In this document: positions 23,480-30,791 of the stretch, piece after piece | How the letters are laid out: each line of letters opens with the position of its first letter | How positions within the stretch are numbered: position 1 is the first letter of the stretch | Translations under genes and position numbers: made by a program | DNA from: Sulfidibacterium sp036244975 | Lineage (GTDB): Bacteria > Bacteroidota > Bacteroidia > Bacteroidales > F082 | Length of the DNA stretch: 30,791 nucleotides | Assembly: GCA_036244975.1 (NCBI GenBank) | Contig: BTTE01000033.1 | Span: forward strand, 1 to 30,791 | Direction: 5' to 3' | Notes under the pieces: generated by a model | The model's database searches: none | Told to the model about the DNA's origin: nothing | Seen by the model: only the letters and a program-made list of their open reading frames with translations

Positions 23480-24415
23480 ATGGAAACTAAAAAAAAAAAT
23501 TGGCCTCTGGTGTCTGTGGTTACCATCAACTATAACCAGTCGAAAGTAACCTGTGAATTTCTCCGTTCGTTCAGGAATGTTACCTATCCCCGAATAGAAA
23601 TTTTCGTTGTGGACAACGCTTCCCCTAACGACCATCCCGAAATTATCAAAAAGCAATTCCCCGATATCCATTTTATTCAAACGAGGACCAACCTGGGATT
23701 TGCCGGTGGCAATAATGTGTCCCTCCCCTATTGTAAAGGCAAATATATCCTGTTTATCAACAACGATACGGAAGTAGAACCCGGATTTCTTGAGCCGCTC
23801 GTTGAAGTACTTGAAGAAAATCCCGGGGTGGCCATGGTAAGCCCGAAAATTCATTATTTTCATGCGCCAAAAACCTTTCAGTTTGCCGGCTTCACCCCTA
23901 TTCATCCCATAACCATCCGGAATTTTGCCATTGGCTTTGGAGAAAAAGATAACGGACAATACGACATGACCTGCGAAACCGGTTCTATTTTCGGCGCTGC
24001 CATGCTGGTTTCCATGGAGGTCATTAAAAAGGTGGGGATGATGACTGAAAAGTTCTTTCTCTATTACGAAGAACATGACTGGGCCAAACACATCAAAAAA
24101 GCCGGCTATAAAATTTATTATCAGGGGAAATCACTGGTTCTGCACAAAGAATCTCTTGCCACCGTGAAAGAGAGTCCGTTTCAGATTTTTTATCTGACGC
24201 GCGGGCGTATTCTTTATGCCAGAAGAAATAACCGCGGTATTACGAAACTGTTGAGCATGCTGTATCTCAACTTGATAGCTGTTCCAAAACAAATATTGTT
24301 TTGGCTTGTAAAAAAACGTCCCGACCTGGCCAAAGCCAGCTTCAGGGCATTATGGTGGCACTGGACACATTTTAAAAATATTCAGGGATTACCTAAATTA
24401 CCTGAAAAAGATTAA
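23480..24415 (+). CDS. Glycosyltransferase family 2 (soluble, copy A of duplicated module)
   Basis: A 311-residue GT-A fold enzyme. The nucleotide-sugar site begins with VSVVTINYNQ (11-20), the acceptor motif NLGFAGGNN is at 71-79 and the metal-binding FINNDTEVEPG at 93-102 (Asp96). A later FLYYEEHDW segment near 193-201 contains the catalytic-base Glu/Asp region. This is the rhamnosyltransferase-like branch of family 2. The ATG at 23480 is 10 bases after the polymerase-like gene. The homologue at 25649 has the same numbering through the catalytic part and is roughly half identical by eye. It probably adds one sugar of the repeat unit; donor and linkage are unknown. Confidence 0.92.
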   Translation: METKKKNWPLVSVVTINYNQSKVTCEFLRSFRNVTYPRIEIFVVDNASPNDHPEIIKKQFPDIHFIQTRTNLGFAGGNNVSLPYCKGKYILFINNDTEVEPGFLEPLVEVLEENPGVAMVSPKIHYFHAPKTFQFAGFTPIHPITIRNFAIGFGEKDNGQYDMTCETGSIFGAAMLVSMEVIKKVGMMTEKFFLYYEEHDWAKHIKKAGYKIYYQGKSLVLHKESLATVKESPFQIFYLTRGRILYARRNNRGITKLLSMLYLNLIAVPKQILFWLVKKRPDLAKASFRALWWHWTHFKNIQGLPKLPEKD

Positions 24416-24420
24416 CGCCT

Positions 24421-25644
24421 ATGGAAACTTTAAGAATTATACTTCTTGTCATCGAATATCTCTTTTTCATCTATTTGTTTTTTGCCACACTCTACATTTT
24501 TGTTTTTTCAACAGCCGGTCTCTTTTACAAACAGTCGCAAAAGAATAAAGTAAAGAAACTCAGAAGGTTTGCCGTGTTGATTCCGGGCTTCAAAGAGGAT
24601 GAAGTGATTGTGGATGTGGCACATAAAGCTACTTTGCAGGATTATCCCAAAGATAAATTTGAGGTCATCGTTATTGCCGATACATTTAAAAAAGAAACCC
24701 TCGATGCGCTCCTTAAATTGCCCGTTCGTGTTGTGGAGGTTGTTTTTGAGGTAAGTAAAAAATCAAAAGCGCTAAACAAGTGTATGGAAATTATTGGCGA
24801 CAATTACGATGTGGCTTTTATTCTCGATGCCGATAACATTATGGAAAACAATGTGCTGAAGAAGATTAATGCTGCTTTTGATCGCGGTTTTGATGCCGTA
24901 CAGGGACACCGGACAGCCAAAAACCTAAATGCCGCCTTTGCCATTTTGGATGCATTAAGCGAAGAAATCAACAACCACATCTTTCGGAAGGGACACCGTG
25001 TACTGGGCATTTCCTCTGCCTTAATCGGTTCGGGAATGGGCCTCAATTATGCGCTTTTTAAGAGAACCATGGCCACTATCGATTCCGTAGGCGAAGACAA
25101 AGAGGTGGAACTGAAGATTATAAAAGAAGGCTACGTCATTGAATATGTACACGATGCCATTATTTACGACGAAAAAACGCAGGAATCAATGAATTTTGTA
25201 AACCAACGTCGCCGCTGGATAGCCGCCCAGTTAGATTATTTCCGGAGTAATTTTTTAGACGGATTCATTGCTTTTATAAAAAAGGGCAATTTCGATTATT
25301 TCGACAAAGTGATACAGATGATACAGCCACCGCGGATTCTGCTCAGCGGGACTTTGTTTATTCTCAGCTTTTTGTTCGGTATCATTCATTACCTTCCCTA
25401 TCCGGCTCTGCAACAATATTTTGCCCCTGATTTCTTTTGGTGGCTGGGACTTTTTGTTGCCACGGCCATAGCGCTGTTGTTTGCCATTCCCCGGAGGTTT
25501 TACAACAAACGGACTTTTCTGGCACTACTCTCCCTTCCTAAGGGTTTTATCCTTATGTTTATCAGTCTGTTACGAATAAAAGGCGCTACCAAACAATTCC
25601 TGCATACCGGGCATTCGCACCCGGGAGAGATAAAACATAATTAG
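24421..25644 (+). CDS. Membrane glycosyltransferase family 2 with QxxRW motif (copy A of duplicated module)
   Basis: A 407-residue enzyme with one N-terminal membrane segment (about 5-33) and two or three C-terminal ones (about 300-400). The catalytic loop has the DxD motif FILDADNIM (Asp136, Asp138), the VGEDKEVELK acidic pair (Glu225, Asp226) and QRRRW (262-266), the signature of membrane-embedded synthases such as cellulose and hyaluronan synthases. Only a single short core is present, so whether it is processive or adds one sugar is unclear. It starts 5 bases after the soluble family 2 gene, and its homologue lies at 26575, forming the second copy of the module. Confidence 0.9.
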   Translation: METLRIILLVIEYLFFIYLFFATLYIFVFSTAGLFYKQSQKNKVKKLRRFAVLIPGFKEDEVIVDVAHKATLQDYPKDKFEVIVIADTFKKETLDALLKLPVRVVEVVFEVSKKSKALNKCMEIIGDNYDVAFILDADNIMENNVLKKINAAFDRGFDAVQGHRTAKNLNAAFAILDALSEEINNHIFRKGHRVLGISSALIGSGMGLNYALFKRTMATIDSVGEDKEVELKIIKEGYVIEYVHDAIIYDEKTQESMNFVNQRRRWIAAQLDYFRSNFLDGFIAFIKKGNFDYFDKVIQMIQPPRILLSGTLFILSFLFGIIHYLPYPALQQYFAPDFFWWLGLFVATAIALLFAIPRRFYNKRTFLALLSLPKGFILMFISLLRIKGATKQFLHTGHSHPGEIKHN

Positions 25645-25648
25645 CGTT

Positions 25649-26578
25649 ATGAGTTTTAAACTAAAAAGATATCCGCTTGTCTCCATTATCACGGTCAATT
25701 ACAACCAGGCCGAGGTTACCTGTGCACTGCTGGAATCACTCAATAAGACCACCTATCCAAACCTGGAAGTAATTGTGGTGGACAACCATTCCACCCGGGA
25801 CGATCCCACCATTATCAAAAGGCTCTATCCCAACATTGTTTTCATCCAAAACCCTATCAATTACGGATTTGCTGCCGGAAACAACTACGGACTAATGCGT
25901 GCCCGCGGCGAATATGTCATGCTCCTGAATAATGACATTGAAGTTCCCCCGGGTTTTCTTGAACCGCTGGTAGCCAAGCTCGAAAATAATTATGAAATTG
26001 GTGCTGTGAGTCCGCGAATTAAATTTTACTACCAGCCAGGCACCATTCAGTATGCCGGCTATACACCCATGGACAAGGTAACCACACGCAATGCAGCCAT
26101 CGGCTATCGCGAAAAAGACACCGGACAATACAACGAAGACAGAGAAACGCCTTTGGCACACGGCGCCGCCATGATGGTTCCCATACGTGTGGTAAAGGAA
26201 ATCGGCCTGATGTCTTACATTTTCTTTCTTTATTATGAGGAAGCCGACTGGTGTGAGCGTATATTGCGGGCAGGATACAAAATTTATTACGTAGGCAGCT
26301 CGTATGTGCTTCACAAAGAATCGGTTTCCACCGGAAAACTTAGTCCCCTAAAGATTTATTATCTCAATCGCAACCGTATTGTTTTTATGCGTCGCAACCT
26401 CCATGGCAAAGAATACTATGTGGCTTTGCTTTACCAACTGTTTATTGCCATTCCCAAAAACGCTTTCCGCTTTTTGCTGAAAGGAAAAATTTCACTGTTT
26501 CTGGCTTATTACAGAGCCATCGGCTGGCATGTTACCCATCTGTTTTCAAAAGAAATCCACGAAAATCCTATGTTATGA
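25649..26578 (+). CDS. Glycosyltransferase family 2 (soluble, copy B of duplicated module)
   Basis: A 309-residue GT-A enzyme, the homologue of the gene at 23480. It has VSIITVNYNQ (11-20), NYGFAAGNN (71-79), LLNNDIEVPPG (92-102, Asp96) and FLYYEEADW. The catalytic positions are conserved while the surroundings have diverged, so the copies likely differ in donor or acceptor rather than being redundant. It begins 4 bases after copy A of the membrane enzyme and overlaps the next gene by 4 bases (ATGA at 26575-26578). Confidence 0.92.
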   Translation: MSFKLKRYPLVSIITVNYNQAEVTCALLESLNKTTYPNLEVIVVDNHSTRDDPTIIKRLYPNIVFIQNPINYGFAAGNNYGLMRARGEYVMLLNNDIEVPPGFLEPLVAKLENNYEIGAVSPRIKFYYQPGTIQYAGYTPMDKVTTRNAAIGYREKDTGQYNEDRETPLAHGAAMMVPIRVVKEIGLMSYIFFLYYEEADWCERILRAGYKIYYVGSSYVLHKESVSTGKLSPLKIYYLNRNRIVFMRRNLHGKEYYVALLYQLFIAIPKNAFRFLLKGKISLFLAYYRAIGWHVTHLFSKEIHENPML

Positions 26579-27795
26579 CAACACGAATATGGCATATTAT
26601 TGAGTTATTTTTCTTTATCTATCTTGCTTTTACAGACATTTATCTTTTTCTGTTCGCATTAGCCGGCATTTTCCCTTTAAAAAGAAGAAACCGTTCTCCC
26701 GGTAAAAAGCGGAAAATCCTGGTACTCATTCCGGGCTACCGCGAGGATGCGGTGATAATTGATGTTGCCAGGGAAGCATTGAATCAGGACTATGGCACGG
26801 GAAATTATGATGTTACCATTATTGCAGATGGTTTTAAACCGGATACCATTGCCATGTTGAAAGCGCTCCATGTTGGTGTGATTGAGGTGAATCTGGAATT
26901 CAGTACCAAATCGCGGGCACTGAATGCTGCCCTGTCTCAAACAGATAACAGTTACGACGTGGCGGTGGTGCTGGATGCAGATAACATCATGGCTAAAGAT
27001 TTTCTCACCCGCATCAACGCTGCTTTTTGCGACGGATATCTTGCAGTACAGGGGCATCGTGTAGCAAAAAATCTGGATACACCGTTTGCCATCCTCGATG
27101 CGGTGAGCGAAGAGATGAACAACCATATTTTCAGGAAAGGACATCGTGTACTGAGGCTTTCCTCTGCACTCATTGGTTCGGCCATGGCATTCGATTACCA
27201 CTACTTCAAAAAGATGATGAAAAAAGTGGAAGTAGTGGGTGGCTTCGATAAAGAAATAGAGGTCAGGCTTTTACAAAAGAAACACAAAATCGAGTATCTG
27301 CCAGATGCTTATGTTTATGATGAAAAAGTCCCAAATGCCAAAGTCTTTACCAAACAGCGACGGCGGTGGCTGTCGGCACAGGTTCACTATTTCGGCAAAA
27401 GTTTTCTTCCTTCCCTGAGAGATTTGTTTTTGTACGGGAATATCGATTTTTTCAACAAAGCGCTGCAATTCATTCTTTTACCACGCATCTTGCTTATCAG
27501 TCTGCTTTTTGTGATTGCGGTAGTATATTATTTTACTGCTTCACTAACCGCTTTTTATATGTCACTCGGACTACTCATTCTCGGTATCTTGATTTTTTTG
27601 TTCTCCATCCCAAAATATTTTTACAATTTTCGTACCTTGTGGGCATTAACCCGGCTCCCGGCAGGCATCTTTTTGATGCTCTTTTCATTGTTGAAAATAA
27701 AAGAAGGGAACAAAGAATTCTTACACACAAAACATACTTATAATGCATTTCAGGTAAAACATCCGCAGTTTTATTCTAAAACCAGGAAAAAATGA
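26575..27795 (+). CDS. Membrane glycosyltransferase family 2 with QxxRW motif (copy B of duplicated module)
   Basis: A 406-residue protein homologous to the gene at 24421. The N-terminal membrane segment spans about 7-32. Motifs are VLDADNIM (Asp134, Asp136), the GGFDKEIEV stretch where copy A has GEDKEVEL, so the Glu of the acidic pair has become Phe224 and the Asp remains as Asp225, and QRRRW (261-265). A C-terminal block of hydrophobic segments spans about 300-390. The 4-base ATGA overlaps at both ends with its neighbours (26575-26578 and 27792-27795) show tight translational coupling. Confidence 0.9.
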   Translation: MTTRIWHIIELFFFIYLAFTDIYLFLFALAGIFPLKRRNRSPGKKRKILVLIPGYREDAVIIDVAREALNQDYGTGNYDVTIIADGFKPDTIAMLKALHVGVIEVNLEFSTKSRALNAALSQTDNSYDVAVVLDADNIMAKDFLTRINAAFCDGYLAVQGHRVAKNLDTPFAILDAVSEEMNNHIFRKGHRVLRLSSALIGSAMAFDYHYFKKMMKKVEVVGGFDKEIEVRLLQKKHKIEYLPDAYVYDEKVPNAKVFTKQRRRWLSAQVHYFGKSFLPSLRDLFLYGNIDFFNKALQFILLPRILLISLLFVIAVVYYFTASLTAFYMSLGLLILGILIFLFSIPKYFYNFRTLWALTRLPAGIFLMLFSLLKIKEGNKEFLHTKHTYNAFQVKHPQFYSKTRKK

Positions 27796-28946
27796 AAATA
27801 GGAATAGAAGGTCAACGACTTTACAGAAAGAGAAAACACGGGATGGACATGGTGGCCCTGGAGCTTATCCAGGAGCTCCAGAAACTGGACAGAAAAAATG
27901 AATATGTCATCTTTATCAAACCCGATGAAGACAATAATATTTTTGAAAAGACTGATAATTTTAAGTTTGCGGAACTCGGCGGCGGCCCCTATCCTTTGTG
28001 GGAACAATTTGCCCTACCCAAAGCCGCCCGTGAGGAAGGTTGTGATATTCTGCACTGTACGAGCAATACGGCACCGCTGAATCCGGGCATACCGCTGGTG
28101 GTTACGCTGCACGATATCATCTATCTCGAAAGCATCAGCCTTTTTAAGAAAAGTGGTACGTGGTATCAGAAATTTGGTAACATGTACCGGCGTTACGTTG
28201 TACCGCGGGTGGTGAAAAAAAGCGATAAGATTATCACTGTTTCAGAGTTTGAGAAAAAACGTATCAAAGAATTTTTCGGATTTTCTGCCGAAGACGACAG
28301 GCTGGTAGCTATTTATAACGGTGTCAGCGAACATTTCCGAAAAATCGATGACCAAAAGGAGCTTCAACGGGTAAAACAACTTTATCATCTCCCCGACCGC
28401 TTTCTGTTTTTCCTGGGCAATACCGATCCTAAAAAAAATACCAAAGGTGTACTGAAAGCTTTTTCAGACTACCTGAAAAAAACAGGCGATGACATGTTCC
28501 TCGTTATGCTTGACTATGAACAGAATGCACTGGAAAAACTTTTAACCGAAATTGGTGATAAAGAGCTGATAAGCAGAATTATCCTGACCGGCTACGTCAT
28601 CAATACCGACCTGCCGGCGATTTACAATTTGTGTAATGTTTTCCTCTACCCCTCGCTGCGTGAAAGTTTTGGTATTCCGATGCTCGAAGCTATGCGTTGC
28701 GGCGCCCCTGTGATTACTTCCAACACTTCGTCTATGCCCGAAGTTTCCGGTAGTGCCGCCTGCGTTGTCAACCCGTTTAAACCGGAAGAGATAACAGCAG
28801 GTATTGAAAAAATCCTCTCGGATGAAGCCTACCGTAAAGATATCATCGAGAGGGGATTTCGCCAGTCGGCCAAATTTTCCTGGAAAAATATGGCCAAACA
28901 AATCCTGGAACTGTATGAAACGGTTTTCAACAAATACCATCTTTAA
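27792..28946 (+). CDS. Glycosyltransferase family 4 (GT-B fold)
   Basis: A 384-residue GT-B enzyme. Its N-terminal half starts GIEGQRLYRKRKHGM, typical of mannosyltransferase-like family members. The C-terminal half carries FLGNTDPKKNTKGVLKAF, the donor-binding E-x7-E motif in LRESFGIPMLEAMRCG (around residues 293-308) and APVITSNTSSMPEVSG. All expected catalytic features are present. It overlaps the previous gene by 4 bases and probably adds another sugar to the lipid-linked repeat unit at the cytoplasmic face of the membrane. Confidence 0.92.
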   Translation: MKIGIEGQRLYRKRKHGMDMVALELIQELQKLDRKNEYVIFIKPDEDNNIFEKTDNFKFAELGGGPYPLWEQFALPKAAREEGCDILHCTSNTAPLNPGIPLVVTLHDIIYLESISLFKKSGTWYQKFGNMYRRYVVPRVVKKSDKIITVSEFEKKRIKEFFGFSAEDDRLVAIYNGVSEHFRKIDDQKELQRVKQLYHLPDRFLFFLGNTDPKKNTKGVLKAFSDYLKKTGDDMFLVMLDYEQNALEKLLTEIGDKELISRIILTGYVINTDLPAIYNLCNVFLYPSLRESFGIPMLEAMRCGAPVITSNTSSMPEVSGSAACVVNPFKPEEITAGIEKILSDEAYRKDIIERGFRQSAKFSWKNMAKQILELYETVFNKYHL

Positions 28947-28957
28947 AACCAAGCGCT

Positions 28958-30157
28958 ATGATTAAAAACAGAGATATTGTTATGGTTGGGCTGGCTTCGC
29001 TCGACAGCCGCATAGGCAGCAATGCGATTAACCTTGCCGAAGTGTTCTCGAAGCACAACCGGGTGCTCTACGTGAACTATCCCATGGACCGCCTGACCCT
29101 TTGGCGCGGACGCCACGATCCTATTATTCAAAAACGGAAAAAGATTCTGAAAGGGGAACTCCCCGACATGGAACAGATGAATAACAACATGTGGAGTTTC
29201 TTTCCAAAGACCGTGCTTGAATCCATTAACCAATTGCCTGTCAACTTGTTGTTCGATATACTAAACCGTATCAACAACAAACGGTTTGCCAAAGAGATAA
29301 ACCGGGTCATCCGGAAGCTGAATTTCAAAGATATTATCATTTTCAACGATACGGATATGTTTCGCAGTTTTTATCTGAAGGAACTTATCCATGCCAAAAC
29401 CTACGTTTACTATACCCGCGACAATATGCTGGCGGTAGATTACTGGAAGCGTCAGGGTGCACGCATCGAGCCTGCCCTGATGAAAAAAGCGGACTTAATC
29501 GTTGCCAACTCCACTTACCTTGCCGATATCGGAAAACGTTACAATCCGCATTCCTATTATGTTGGCCAGGGTTGCGATGTTTCTCTTTTCAATAAAAAGC
29601 TCATCAGGGAAATACCTCCGGATATAAAGTCAATTAAAAAGCCTGTTATTGGATACATCGGTGTACTCTATACCCTGCGTTTGGATATCGATGTTTTAAT
29701 CCATATTGCCAAAAGCCGGCCGGACTGGTCGCTGGTTTTGGTTGGCCCGGAAGATGACGCTTTTAAAGAAAGTGAGCTGCACCAAATTGACAATGTTTAT
29801 TTCCCTGGAAGGAAGAAAATGGAAGAGCTTCCGGCTTATCTCTTTGGTTTTAATGTGGCTCTGAACCCGCAGAAACTCAACGAAGTAACCATTGGAAACT
29901 ACCCGCGTAAAATAGATGAGTATCTCGCCATGGGGAAACCTGTTGTTGCCACAAAAACTAAGGCAATGGAAGTTTTTGAAAAATGGGTTTACCTCGCCAG
30001 AGACAAAGAGGAGTACGTGAAACTAATCAAGAAGGCGCTGGAAGAAAACTCACCCGCGAAGGAGGCTGAACGCGAAAAAGTAGCCCGAAGTCACACCTGG
30101 GTTGCCAATGCCGAAGCCATTTATGAAAAAATTGAAATGATTGAAAAAATAAAATGA
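28958..30157 (+). CDS. Glycosyltransferase family 4 (TuaH-like)
   Basis: A 399-residue GT-B enzyme related to the TuaH branch. The N-terminal half reads VMVGLASLDSRIGSNAINLA and RVLYVNYPMDRLTLWRG. The C-terminal donor domain starts VIGYIGVLYTLRLD and has the PRKIDEYLAMGKPVVATK segment near residues 314-331, equivalent to the E-x7-E region. The second Glu position is not obvious, so donor choice may differ from the preceding enzyme. It starts 11 bases after the previous gene and ends one base before the acyltransferase start codon. Confidence 0.88.
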   Translation: MIKNRDIVMVGLASLDSRIGSNAINLAEVFSKHNRVLYVNYPMDRLTLWRGRHDPIIQKRKKILKGELPDMEQMNNNMWSFFPKTVLESINQLPVNLLFDILNRINNKRFAKEINRVIRKLNFKDIIIFNDTDMFRSFYLKELIHAKTYVYYTRDNMLAVDYWKRQGARIEPALMKKADLIVANSTYLADIGKRYNPHSYYVGQGCDVSLFNKKLIREIPPDIKSIKKPVIGYIGVLYTLRLDIDVLIHIAKSRPDWSLVLVGPEDDAFKESELHQIDNVYFPGRKKMEELPAYLFGFNVALNPQKLNEVTIGNYPRKIDEYLAMGKPVVATKTKAMEVFEKWVYLARDKEEYVKLIKKALEENSPAKEAEREKVARSHTWVANAEAIYEKIEMIEKIK

Positions 30158-30158
30158 T

Positions 30159-30779
30159 ATGGGACTTAAAGAGAAAATAAAATCCAACGAAAATCTGAAA
30201 AAGCTGGCTTTGCGGATGCTTATGCCCCGAAATCAGGCCAGACCACGCCTTTGGGTCAAATGGTTCGTGAACCCGATAAAGCACAAAAGAGGCAAAGGCT
30301 CGCTGGTCAGGAGGCGTACGCGTATGGATTTGATGCCGTTCAATAATTTTGTACTTGGGAGAGATTCGACCATCGAAGATTTTTCAACCGTCAACAATGG
30401 TGTGGGCGATATCGTTATTGGTGAGCGCACCCGTATTGGTATGTCCAACGTCCTCATAGGTCCGATAAACATTGGCAACGATGTTATGTTTGCTCAAAAT
30501 GTGGTTCTGTCGGGGCTGAATCATGGCTACGAAGATGTAAACCTGCCGCCCAGCATGCAAAAAGTGGAAACAAAGCCCATCATTGTTAAGGATGAGGTTT
30601 GGATTGGCGCCAATGCGGTAGTTACGGCCGGTGTTACTATTGGGAAACATTCCATTGTGGCTGCAGGATGTGTGGTGGTAAAAGATGTGCCTGCTTACAG
30701 TATCGTCGGCGGTAATCCGGGGAGAATTTTAAAACAGTACAACCACGAAACCAAAGCCTGGGAACGTGTGAAAAAATAG
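30159..30779 (+). CDS. Left-handed beta-helix acyltransferase (hexapeptide repeat, WcaF/WbbJ type)
   Basis: A 206-residue protein. After a basic N-terminal region of about 65 residues, hexapeptide repeats (I/V-G-x-x-x-x) run from about residue 75 to 185, including GDIVIGERTRIGMSNVLIGP, IWIGANAVVTAGVTIG and the closing VGGNPGRILKQY. The His in LSGLNHGYED near residue 123 fits the family catalytic position. Such enzymes acetylate sugars using acetyl-CoA in the cytoplasm, so it probably decorates the repeat unit. One base separates its start from the preceding stop. Confidence 0.9.
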   Translation: MGLKEKIKSNENLKKLALRMLMPRNQARPRLWVKWFVNPIKHKRGKGSLVRRRTRMDLMPFNNFVLGRDSTIEDFSTVNNGVGDIVIGERTRIGMSNVLIGPINIGNDVMFAQNVVLSGLNHGYEDVNLPPSMQKVETKPIIVKDEVWIGANAVVTAGVTIGKHSIVAAGCVVVKDVPAYSIVGGNPGRILKQYNHETKAWERVKK

Positions 30780-30791
30780 CCGGTGAACTTC

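Noticed and set aside
23237..24091. 284-codon open frame on the minus strand
   Set aside because: It runs antisense to the polymerase-like and first family 2 glycosyltransferase genes and has an implausible composition.
30780..30791. GTGAACTTC at the right edge as the start of a next gene
   Set aside because: Only nine bases of possible coding sequence are visible, so nothing can be supported.
1..30791. CRISPR arrays, insertion sequences, phage genes and rRNA
   Set aside because: None were found: no regularly spaced long direct repeats, transposase motifs or rRNA signatures were seen.

Overview
The window looks like a chromosomal segment of a Bacteroidota bacterium, most likely in or near the Bacteroidales/Marinilabiliales. 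The grounds are promoter -7 boxes of the TAnnTTTG type in front of several transcription units, weak or absent Shine-Dalgarno sequences, a PorT-family protein of the type IX secretion system, the cluster small membrane protein-mutL-rhomboid-rhomboid, and a KdsC-like / DUF2520 / UbiA-family cluster typical of that phylum. The assignment is by recognition of families and context, without a database search.

Region 1 (1-2310, minus strand) is an operon read leftwards: DUF2520 Rossmann protein, KdsC-like HAD phosphatase, then a UbiA-family prenyltransferase that runs off the left edge. A run of seven degenerate heptamers lies between the last two. Region 2 (2461-7024, plus) carries an aspartate/aromatic-type aminotransferase, a heptose-7-phosphate kinase, demethylmenaquinone methyltransferase, PorT and a conserved hypothetical protein. 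A tRNA-Glu with its own promoter and terminator follows (7053-7219). Region 3 (7492-11514) holds a small membrane protein, mutL and two consecutive rhomboid proteases. Region 4 (11515-12280) has a structured intergenic stretch and an orphan membrane-anchored protein.

Region 5 (12446-30779, all plus) is a large surface or exopolysaccharide locus. It opens with a regulatory block: a soluble hybrid histidine kinase, an MFS transporter and a stand-alone CheY-like receiver. Next comes a priming glycosyl-1-phosphate transferase fused to a degenerate receiver domain. After it come a half-length TolC-like outer-membrane protein, a 982-residue Wzz-type chain-length protein with two LysM domains in its periplasmic part and a degraded kinase-like domain in the cytoplasm, a Wzx-type flippase and an O-antigen polymerase/ligase-like protein. 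The locus ends with six glycosyltransferases, four of them forming a tandemly duplicated two-gene module, and a hexapeptide acyltransferase.

The proposed reading of region 5 is a Wzx/Wzy-type pathway. The first sugar is placed on undecaprenyl phosphate under possible phosphorelay control, repeat units are built by the glycosyltransferases and decorated by the acyltransferase, then flipped and polymerised. Export would use a LysM-anchored Wzz and a TolC-like protein, since no classical Wza (Poly_export/SLBB) gene is seen in the window. This architecture is the most interesting content here; the mechanistic parts are inference.
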